Assembly (NCBI RefSeq): GCF_024055715.1
Contig: NZ_JAMXMV010000005.1
Span: 248,001-312,000, forward strand
Direction: 5' to 3'
From: Actinoallomurus soli
GTDB taxonomy: Bacteria; Actinomycetota; Actinomycetes; Streptosporangiales; Streptosporangiaceae
DNA length: 64,000 nt
The notes under the pieces are model-generated. The model saw nothing but the letters and a program-made list of their open reading frames with translations, had not been told where the DNA came from and did no database searches. Positions 29,328 to 36,625 of the stretch are shown one piece after another. Position 1 is the first letter of the stretch. The number at the start of each line of letters is the position of its first letter. The translations under genes and the position numbers were made by a program.

Positions 29328-31481
29328 ATGGAAGGATTCTCCCGATTCGTGCTGCGGCACAAGCTCGCCGTGACGCTCGCCTGGCTCGCCCTCACGGTCG
29401 CGGGCGTGCTCGCGACGTCGCAGATCGGCGGGCGGCTCACCGCGCGCAACGCGGTCCCCGGGCAGCCCTCGTACGAGGCGAACGCGGCCATCGCGAGGAC
29501 GTACGGCACCGGCGGGCGCGACCCGCTGGTCCCGGTGATCACCCTGCCCGCGGGGAGCACCGTCGACTCGCCCGGCGTCCGCGCCGGGATCGGCCGGGCC
29601 TACGCGGCGGCCGCCACGGCCGTGCACGGACGCGCCGTCTCCTACGCCGACACCGGCGACCGCCGTCTCGTCGGCCGCGACGCCCGTACGACCTTCGGCC
29701 TCGTCTACGGGCCGGCGGCCGGGCAGGCCGGCGGGATGCGCGCCCCGGACCTGACCGGACGCGTCACGACGGCGATGCGCGCGACGCTCCCGCCCGGCGC
29801 GACGCTGCGGGTCACGGGGATGCAACCGCTGGAGTCCGGCGGCGGCGGATCCGGCCGGGGCCCGAACGTCCTGTCCGAGACACTGATCGGCGGGCTCGGC
29901 GCGCTGGCCGTGCTGGCGTTCGTCTTCGGTTCCCTGCTCGCCCTCGTCCCGCTGCTGATCGCGGTCTGCTCGATCCTCACCTCGTTCCTCGTCGTTTACG
30001 GGCTCACGACGTTCACCGACGTCAGCGTGATCGTCCAGTTCATCGTCGCGCTGATCGGCCTCGGCGTGGCCATCGACTACTCCCTGCTGCTGGTCACCCG
30101 GTGGCGTGAGGAACAGGCCGCCGGGCACCGGGGCGACGACGCGGTACGCCGTGCGATGGCCACTGCCGGGCGCGCGATCGTCTTCAGCGGAGGGGCGGTC
30201 GCCATCGGCCTGGTCGCGATGGTCGTCCTCCCCGTGCCGTTCCTGCGCAGCGTCGGCTACGGCGGCATCATCATCCCGACCGTCAGCGTCGTCGCCGTCC
30301 TCACTCTGCTGCCGGTGCTGCTGGCGAGGTTCGGCGCGCGGATCGACCGGCCCCGGCTGCGCCGGGGCGGCGGCGCCGGGCGCGGCTGGTCCGCCTGGGC
30401 GCGGGGCGTCGTACGGTTCCGGTGGGCGGCGGTCGCCGTATCGAGCGCGGTCCTCGTCGCCCTCGCGATCGCGGCCCTGGGCCTGCACCTGGGCGACCCG
30501 GAGAGCGACGCGCTCGCCTCGTCGGGGCCCGCGTACGAGGGGCGGGCCGCCCTGGTCCACTCGGGCGTGCCGACCGGCGTCCTCACCCCGATCGACGTCC
30601 TCGTCCCCCGGGGCGGCGATCCCGTGGCGACGGCCGCGCGCCTGTCCCGGCTGCCCGGCGTCGCCGCCGCGGTCGCCCCGGACACGCCCTCCTGGCGGCG
30701 CGACGGGACGGCGCTGATCGAGGTGCTCCCCGTCGCCGAGGGCGGCTCCGCCGCGGGGAAGGACACGGTCCGGCGCGTCCGCGCCGCCGTTCCCGCCGGA
30801 ACCGGGGTCACCGGCTCCGCGGCCGCCGGCGTCGACTTCGCCAAGGCCGTGTACGGGGCGTTCCCCCTGATGCTGACGCTGATCGCGCTGGCGACGTTCG
30901 TGCTGCTCGCCCGGGCGTTCCGGTCCCTGTTGCTGCCTCTGAAGGCGGTGCTGCTGAACCTGCTGTCGCTGGCCGCGATCCTCGGCGCCATGGTCCTGGT
31001 CTGGCAGGAGGGTTACGGGTCCAAACCGATCTGGGGCATCGCCGCGACCGGCTCGATCACGGAGTTCGTCCCCGTGATGGTGTTCGCGTTCCTGTACGGG
31101 CTGTCCATGGACTACGAGGTCTTCATCCTGGCCCGGATGCGCGAGGAGTACGACCGGACCGGGTCGACGCGGACCGCCGTCGTCGAGGGCATCGGCCGTA
31201 CCGGCCGGCTGGTCACGAGTGCCGCGCTCATCCTCTTCCTGGCGTTCGCCTCGCTGGCGTCCGCGCCGATCACCGAGCTGAAGGTGTTCGCGACCGGCCT
31301 CGGCCTCGGCGTGCTCCTGGACGCGACGGTCATCCGCGCCCTCCTGGTGCCCGCCCTCGTGTCACTGTTCGGCCGCTGGAACTGGTGGCTGCCCGCCTGG
31401 GCCGCCCGGGCGCTGCGGGTCCGCCCCGCCCCGCTCCCGCCGACGGCCGCCCCGGAGCCGGTCCCCGCCGGCCACCCCTGA
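29328..31481 (+). CDS. MMPL-family membrane transporter
   Basis: 717 residues of the RND/MMPL superfamily. It has an N-terminal helix, a first extracytoplasmic loop, a five-helix block (LIGLGVAIDYSLLLVTRWREE carries the family GxxxDY motif), a second loop and a matching five-helix block (FLYGLSMDYEVFILARMREEYD). These proteins export lipids, siderophores or drugs using the proton gradient. The start is uncertain: the ATG giving MEGFSRFVLRHKL fits the family, but an in-frame GTG lies four codons upstream and neither has a clear Shine-Dalgarno. It is divergent from the two-component pair. Confidence 0.9.
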   Translation: MEGFSRFVLRHKLAVTLAWLALTVAGVLATSQIGGRLTARNAVPGQPSYEANAAIARTYGTGGRDPLVPVITLPAGSTVDSPGVRAGIGRAYAAAATAVHGRAVSYADTGDRRLVGRDARTTFGLVYGPAAGQAGGMRAPDLTGRVTTAMRATLPPGATLRVTGMQPLESGGGGSGRGPNVLSETLIGGLGALAVLAFVFGSLLALVPLLIAVCSILTSFLVVYGLTTFTDVSVIVQFIVALIGLGVAIDYSLLLVTRWREEQAAGHRGDDAVRRAMATAGRAIVFSGGAVAIGLVAMVVLPVPFLRSVGYGGIIIPTVSVVAVLTLLPVLLARFGARIDRPRLRRGGGAGRGWSAWARGVVRFRWAAVAVSSAVLVALAIAALGLHLGDPESDALASSGPAYEGRAALVHSGVPTGVLTPIDVLVPRGGDPVATAARLSRLPGVAAAVAPDTPSWRRDGTALIEVLPVAEGGSAAGKDTVRRVRAAVPAGTGVTGSAAAGVDFAKAVYGAFPLMLTLIALATFVLLARAFRSLLLPLKAVLLNLLSLAAILGAMVLVWQEGYGSKPIWGIAATGSITEFVPVMVFAFLYGLSMDYEVFILARMREEYDRTGSTRTAVVEGIGRTGRLVTSAALILFLAFASLASAPITELKVFATGLGLGVLLDATVIRALLVPALVSLFGRWNWWLPAWAARALRVRPAPLPPTAAPEPVPAGHP

Positions 31482-31500
31482 CCGCCGGCCGTGCCCGAGG

Positions 31501-33996
31501 TCAGGGGAGCGGCGGCACCTCACCGCAGGGCGCCCACTCGACCGTGACGCCGCGCAGAGTCGAGGCCCAGGGCCCGGCGATCGCGGCCAGCCGGGCGGCG
31601 TCCGGCGGGGTGCGGCCCAGCCCCACCGCGAAGCGCGTCGCCTCCGGCCCCGTCTCGAACGGACGGGGCCAGGCGTGCGCGTCCGCGATCCCGGCGTCCT
31701 CCAGCCCGGCCAGCAGGGCCCGGACCCGGCCGCGGGCCCGGCCGAGCGTCACTCCGAACTCCTCCACCGGCGTCCGCCGTACGGTGACGACCGCCCACGC
31801 GGCGTGCCGCCGGTGCATCGGCGGCGGCGACAGGAGCGCGGCCGGCGGATCGCCGCCGGCCCCGGCCTCCTCCAGGACCTCCCACGCGCGGTAGAACTCT
31901 CGCGTGAGGAGGTCACGCACGCCGGGCCCGACCTGGTCGGAGCAGGACCGTACGGGCGCGGTCGGCGTCATGACGCGTACGGCCGCCGGCACGGCCGAAT
32001 CCGGCCCGGCGACGTCGGAGGCGGAGGATTCCGCTGCGGGAGCGCCGGAGGCGGAGGGCTCCGCTGCGGAGGCGTCGCGGGCGTGGGGCTCCGGCCGGAG
32101 CACGACCGGCCGCCGCCAGTCCCAGGCGGCCCAGGTGCCGAAGAAGTGGCGGAGCAGGTCGCCGGGCGGCAGATCCTCCGCCTCGCGCACCGTACGCGCC
32201 GCCAGGATCGCCCAGGCCAGGCCGGGCAGGCCGCCGAACGGGGCCGAGTCCAGGCCGCGCGCCCGCGCCCAAGCCTTCACCATTCGGGCGAGGCCGGAGA
32301 ACCGGTCACGGCGCCCGGCGACCGCGGCCAGGACGGCGTCGGCGTCGCTGACGGCGCTCAGCGCGATCGCGGACGTCTCGCCCAGCTCCGTACGGCGTGC
32401 CACCGCCTCGGCCGGCGCGACGTCGCCCGCGGCGACCACCATGAGGTCGACGGCGAGCCCGGCGTTCCGGAACCGGAGGCCGGGCACCCGCGCGCCGGTC
32501 ACGTGGCGTACGCCGGCCGCCTCCGGCAGCGCCGCCGTGACCCGCCTCCGGACGTCCGCGGGATCGGGGGTTCCCGGCAGCACCGCGACCAGGTCCAGGT
32601 CCGCGCCGGCCGGCGCGCATTCCATGCGCCGGGATCCGGCGACCTCGACGAGGCCCTCCGCCAGGCAGGCGCGGAGCTGCTCGGCCACCGTCCGCGCCGG
32701 CGCGTCGTCCGCCGCGGGGACGACGAGCGGCGCCGCCGGCTCGGGCCCCGCGCCGGCGGAGACGTCGACGACCACGCCGTAGTGGTCGGAGGCGAACAGG
32801 CCGCCCGGCGTCATGGGAGAGTCTCCGGTGAGACGCGCGGCGGTGGCGTGCAGGACGGAGCCGCCCAGGAACACCCGGTCGAGCCGGGACGCGCGGCCGG
32901 ACAGCGAGGACACGGCGGCCAGCGGATTGGCCGCCGGATCGAACGTCACGGTCCGGTCGCCGGGGCCGTGGACCTCGCTCCAGGCGTCCCGTACCCCGAG
33001 TAGACCGGCCAGGCCGTCGTCGCCGTCGTTGAAGTCGCCGAGGAGGACGACCTCGCCGTCCACGTGCGCCGGCATCTCGGCGAGCCGCGTGAGCTCGGCC
33101 GCGCGCCGGACGGCGCCGTTCTCGGTGTGGTCGCTGGTCAGATGGGTCGCCGCGACGACGACCGTACCGGCGGCGGACTCCACGGTGACGGCCGCGACGC
33201 CCTTGTGCGGGCCGAGGACGTGCAGGCCCGCCTCGCGTACGGGCAGGCGGCTGAGCAGGAGCAGCCCGGTCTCGTCGACGTCGGGCCCGGCCGGGTCGGT
33301 GCCCAGCGTGTAGCCGGCCCGCACCCACGGGGCCCGCAGCAGCAGGTCGAGCAGCCCGGCCTCGACCTCCTGCAGCGCGATGACGTCCGCGTCCGCGCGT
33401 TCGAGGGCCGCCAGCAGCAGCGGCCTGCGGCGGGCGGTGTCGATGCGGTCGGCGTCGTAGCGGTCCCACAGGGTGTTCCACGTCAGCACCCGGAGGCGGC
33501 CCGGCGCGGTACCCGCGGCGGCAGCGGGGCCACCGGCGGCCGTGTGACCGGCGACGATGGCGGCGGTGGCGATGGGGGCGGTGGCGATGGGGGCGGTGGC
33601 GGCCGTCGGGCCGTTCGCGTCCGGCGCCGGACGCGCCGTCGATCCCCGGTCGCGGCCGGAGGCGTCCGCCTCGGCGGAGCGCCAGCCCGCGGCGGGATCC
33701 CACGCCACCGGTGTCCTGGCGGCGAAGAACGGCGCCCGGAGCCGGCGCGCCTCCCGTGCCCGCCCGGCCGGGGACGAGTCGACGCGGTCCACGCCCGCCC
33801 GGCGGTCCCAGACGACCTCGCCGTCGGCCTCGACGAACAGGACGCGGTGCCAGGGGATGTCTCCGCCGGGAACGAACGCGGGCAGGGGAACCCGCTTGGG
33901 CGGCGCTCCGCGGACGTTGATCCCCACCAGGAACCGCGCGGGGTCGAACCGCGGATCCCAGCGGATCCGGTGGTAGATCTCCTCACTGGTCCGCAC
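31501..33996 (-). CDS. RNA-repair fusion: DUF504/MJ1316 domain, EEP hydrolase, eukaryotic-type poly(A) polymerase
   Basis: 831 residues. Residues 1-75 are a DUF504/MJ1316 domain (RTSEEIYHRIRWDPRF), thought to recognise RNA cyclic-phosphate ends. A Pro/Ala linker containing the repeat ATAPIATAPI leads to an endonuclease/exonuclease/phosphatase domain at about 168-412 (LTWNTLWD, LQEVE, GDFND, SDHYG). Residues 450-830 form a poly(A) polymerase. The nucleotidyltransferase Asp triad is D466, D468 and D517. The central part GGLPGLAWAILAAR with HFFGTWAAWDWRRPVVL matches eukaryotic Pap1-type enzymes, and an RNA-binding tail follows. The GTG start follows GAGGAGC and overlaps the ligase gene by 14 bases. 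Two near-identical 30-base copies encode an Ala/Ser-rich insert near residue 645. Confidence 0.85.
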   Translation of the reverse strand: MRTSEEIYHRIRWDPRFDPARFLVGINVRGAPPKRVPLPAFVPGGDIPWHRVLFVEADGEVVWDRRAGVDRVDSSPAGRAREARRLRAPFFAARTPVAWDPAAGWRSAEADASGRDRGSTARPAPDANGPTAATAPIATAPIATAAIVAGHTAAGGPAAAAGTAPGRLRVLTWNTLWDRYDADRIDTARRRPLLLAALERADADVIALQEVEAGLLDLLLRAPWVRAGYTLGTDPAGPDVDETGLLLLSRLPVREAGLHVLGPHKGVAAVTVESAAGTVVVAATHLTSDHTENGAVRRAAELTRLAEMPAHVDGEVVLLGDFNDGDDGLAGLLGVRDAWSEVHGPGDRTVTFDPAANPLAAVSSLSGRASRLDRVFLGGSVLHATAARLTGDSPMTPGGLFASDHYGVVVDVSAGAGPEPAAPLVVPAADDAPARTVAEQLRACLAEGLVEVAGSRRMECAPAGADLDLVAVLPGTPDPADVRRRVTAALPEAAGVRHVTGARVPGLRFRNAGLAVDLMVVAAGDVAPAEAVARRTELGETSAIALSAVSDADAVLAAVAGRRDRFSGLARMVKAWARARGLDSAPFGGLPGLAWAILAARTVREAEDLPPGDLLRHFFGTWAAWDWRRPVVLRPEPHARDASAAEPSASGAPAAESSASDVAGPDSAVPAAVRVMTPTAPVRSCSDQVGPGVRDLLTREFYRAWEVLEEAGAGGDPPAALLSPPPMHRRHAAWAVVTVRRTPVEEFGVTLGRARGRVRALLAGLEDAGIADAHAWPRPFETGPEATRFAVGLGRTPPDAARLAAIAGPWASTLRGVTVEWAPCGEVPPLP

Positions 33997-35809
33997 GGCC
34001 GCTCCTCGTGTCCGCCGGGATCGCGTCGTCGATGGCCCCGGCCACGTCCTCCACCCGTCCGTCCGGGCCGGCGTACCAGGTGCGGTGGGCCTCACCCGGA
34101 TAGGGCGGGGAGAAGCGGCGGAGCTGGGCGGCGAGCACGTCCGGGGGGACCGGATGCGCGCGGTCCGCGTTGCGCCGGGCCAGCAGGTCGCCGGGGACGA
34201 GCATGACCGCGTGCGTCGTCAGCGCGTCGTACCGCTCGGCCACGGCGTGCACCAGAGAACGCTGGTGCCGGTTCAGCGCGGTGGCGTCCCAGACGACGGT
34301 CGCGCCGTCCGCCAGGAGCGCGCCGAGCCGGCGCAGGCCGTCCCGGAGGATCTCCGGGTTGGCCCGCTGGTCGGCGCGCGAGCCGCGGGCCTCGCGCAGG
34401 TCGTCGAGGGAGACGACGGCGTCCACCCCGGCCAGGCCGCGGGCGAGGGTGCTCTTCCCGCTGCCCGCCGGTCCGGTCATGACGACGAGACGGGGGAAGG
34501 CCCCGGTCCGCCACCGCCAGGTGAGCGCCACGGCCTCCTCCGGCGTGGCGATCCGGCCCGCCGCGTACGCCTCCCGCGCCTCCGCCCAGCAGCGGTCCAG
34601 AACGTCCCGGTCGGTGACCGCCCCCGGGCCGCCGGCGAGAGCCCGCCGCAGGCCGGCCCGCAGCGGTTCCAGCGGCGACTCGGCGAGGAGTCCCGCCTCG
34701 TCGGCGTGCAACTCGGACCATCCGGCCTGCTCACGGGCCTCGGCGGCCTCGGCGTCGTCGCGCCCGGTCAGCGCCGCGGCGGCGACCGCGTGCAGCACGC
34801 CGACGTCGGCCGTGCCCGCCAGCCGGGTCAGGCCGGCGCGCCGCGCCTCGTCCGGGAAGGGACGGTACAGCCGGGGGTACGAGCCGACGAGGTCCGCGAC
34901 CCGCCGGGCCGCCGACACGCCGAGGGACGTCACGAGCCGCGGCATCAGCCGGGCCCGGTCGGCGTCGTGGAAGAGGCCGGCCAGCAGACCCGCGAGGCGT
35001 TCGTCGCCGGAGCGCCCGAGCAGGTCGAGACGGGCGGAGACCTCGGCGACGACCGCCTCGGCACGTTCGAGGGCCGCCTCGTCGCCCCGGCCTCCTCCGA
35101 TGTCGGGCAGGTCGCCGGGCGTCATGCCCACCGCGTCGAGGAGCGCCGCCGGGTCCGGGGTCGCCCCGGACCGGGCCTGCCAGAGCGCGGCGGCGGGGCT
35201 CAGGCCGTTCTCGACGACCGGGCCGAGCATCCAGTGCTCGTCCGTGCGCACGTGTCCCGGCCGCACCCACTTGGCGACCCGGTGGGCGAACTCGTCCCGG
35301 CCGAAGCCGTCGGCGGTCCGCACGACGTAGCCCTCCTGCCGCTCCGCGTCGAGGCGGAGCGCCCGCAGGCGCCGCTCGTCGAAGACGCCGCGCCACAGCA
35401 CGGCGGGGACGGGCACGCCGAGCCGCCGGGCGAACGGCACGGTAGCGTCCCAGTCCAGGCAGTGGTCGCCGTCCCAGACGGAGAAGAGGTAGAACCAGCT
35501 GTCCAGGTCGCGGTAGGCGATCGAGTGCCGGGCGTAGAGATTCTCCCCGCAGACGCGCATGCCCGCGGGGATCCGGCGCGCGATCCTGCCGTGCAGCGCC
35601 TTGACCCAGGCGCGGGACGGGTGGTGCGCGCTGTCCAGCGAGCGGGCGTGCAACCCGTCCGGGTACAGCGTGGTGTTCTCCCCGTCGAGCTTCTCGGTGA
35701 CGACGACCTCCCGGCCGGCGAACCCGGCCAGGTCGCCCGCGCGCACGTCGTCCGGCGTGGCTCCCGGAGACCAGGGCAGGTGGGGAGTGCGGGGGTAGTG
35801 CACTCGCAT
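33983..35809 (-). CDS. RNA ligase with HD-like region and polynucleotide-kinase-like domain
   Basis: 608 residues. The N-terminal ATP-dependent RNA ligase has motif I EKLDGENT with adenylated lysine K40, motif III (RVCGENLYARHSI), FYLFSVWD, motif IV EGYVVR (159-164) and motif V AKWVR (179-183); it resembles the Rnl2/Deinococcus-type ligases. A helical middle part (205-430) contains LFHDADR, reminiscent of an HD phosphohydrolase. From 440 there is a P-loop kinase with Walker A GPAGSGKST (446-454), SLDDLREARGSRADQ and the lid RRNADR, resembling 5'-polynucleotide kinases. It could therefore trim, phosphorylate and seal RNA ends. The ATG follows AGGAGTGG. It is the first gene of the two-gene operon. 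Confidence 0.87.
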   Translation of the reverse strand: MRVHYPRTPHLPWSPGATPDDVRAGDLAGFAGREVVVTEKLDGENTTLYPDGLHARSLDSAHHPSRAWVKALHGRIARRIPAGMRVCGENLYARHSIAYRDLDSWFYLFSVWDGDHCLDWDATVPFARRLGVPVPAVLWRGVFDERRLRALRLDAERQEGYVVRTADGFGRDEFAHRVAKWVRPGHVRTDEHWMLGPVVENGLSPAAALWQARSGATPDPAALLDAVGMTPGDLPDIGGGRGDEAALERAEAVVAEVSARLDLLGRSGDERLAGLLAGLFHDADRARLMPRLVTSLGVSAARRVADLVGSYPRLYRPFPDEARRAGLTRLAGTADVGVLHAVAAAALTGRDDAEAAEAREQAGWSELHADEAGLLAESPLEPLRAGLRRALAGGPGAVTDRDVLDRCWAEAREAYAAGRIATPEEAVALTWRWRTGAFPRLVVMTGPAGSGKSTLARGLAGVDAVVSLDDLREARGSRADQRANPEILRDGLRRLGALLADGATVVWDATALNRHQRSLVHAVAERYDALTTHAVMLVPGDLLARRNADRAHPVPPDVLAAQLRRFSPPYPGEAHRTWYAGPDGRVEDVAGAIDDAIPADTRSGRADQ

Positions 35810-35853
35810 GATCCACTCCTGCCGGCGACCTGAACGACTTCGAAACCGCGACG

Positions 35854-35859
35854 ACCCTA
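35854..35859 (-). promoter_or_regulatory. Possible -10 of the RNA-repair operon
   Basis: TAGGGT on the minus strand, about 45 bases before the ligase start. No convincing -35 partner and no sigma-54 GG-N10-GC element was recognised. Confidence 0.3.
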
Positions 35860-36031
35860 GAGCGCACCGGGTCGGCGAATCCATCGAATTACCGGCCGCT
35901 CCGCGCGTTCGTCGGCCGGGCCCGGCGGGAGGGCCGGTGAGGTACGCGGGGTGGGTGGGGGATACGACACGACCGGTCGGACATGTCTGGGTCGGGCCCC
36001 CGCAATGACCCACGGCCCGTAGACTGCCCGG

Positions 36032-36592
36032 GTGTCGCTTACCCGGATCACGCTCTCCCGCGTCCCCGCGCCACTGCGCCCGCTGCTGGTCAAGCACCGT
36101 GAGCTGGTGAAGTTCGCCTTCACCGGCGGTGTCTGCTTCCTGCTGACCGCCGGGGTCAACTACGGGCTCAAGTTCACGGTCATGCGGACGAAGCCGGTCA
36201 CGGCGCTCACGATCGCGATCATCGTCGCGACGATCGCGTCGTACCTGCTGAACAGCGGCTGGTCGTTCCGGGCCCGGGGCGGCCGCAGGCGTCACGTCGA
36301 GGCGGTGCTGTTCTTCGTCGTGAGCGCCCTGGGCGTCGTCGTCAACGACATCCCGCTCTACCTGGCGCGCTACGCGTTCGACCTGCAGTACCCGAACGTC
36401 AGCCATGTCGCGCAGGAGGTCTCCGACTTCCTCAGCGGCATGATCATCGGCACTCTGCTCGGGATGGCCTTCCGCTGGTGGGCCATGAAGAAGTGGGTCT
36501 TCCCGCACGAGAAGACGGCGGGTCTCGCCTCGACGGCGAGCGTGGCACCGGTCGCCGCCCCCGCCGACGAGGAGTCCGAGCTCGTCGCCTGA
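36032..36592 (+). CDS. GtrA-like family membrane protein
   Basis: 186 residues with four membrane helices (FAFTGGVCFLLTAGVNYGLKF, TIAIIVATIASYLLNSGWSF, AVLFFVVSALGVVVNDIPLYL, FLSGMIIGTLLGMAFRWW), the layout of GtrA proteins. These are thought to flip polyprenyl-linked sugars for cell-surface polysaccharide or teichoic-acid glycosylation. The C-terminal 25 residues are a low-complexity Ala/Glu tail. The GTG start lies six bases after TAGACT, so a leaderless transcript is likely. No glycosyltransferase is adjacent, so the partner cannot be named. Confidence 0.85.
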   Translation: MSLTRITLSRVPAPLRPLLVKHRELVKFAFTGGVCFLLTAGVNYGLKFTVMRTKPVTALTIAIIVATIASYLLNSGWSFRARGGRRRHVEAVLFFVVSALGVVVNDIPLYLARYAFDLQYPNVSHVAQEVSDFLSGMIIGTLLGMAFRWWAMKKWVFPHEKTAGLASTASVAPVAAPADEESELVA

Positions 36593-36625
36593 GGCCCGGT
36601 TCGCCGTCCGGCCTCCCCGCCAGGG

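Noticed and set aside
31501-35809. Toxin-antitoxin or CRISPR-type defence locus
   Set aside because: No toxin-sized partner, no repeats and no nuclease effector next to it. The domains are those of RNA repair.
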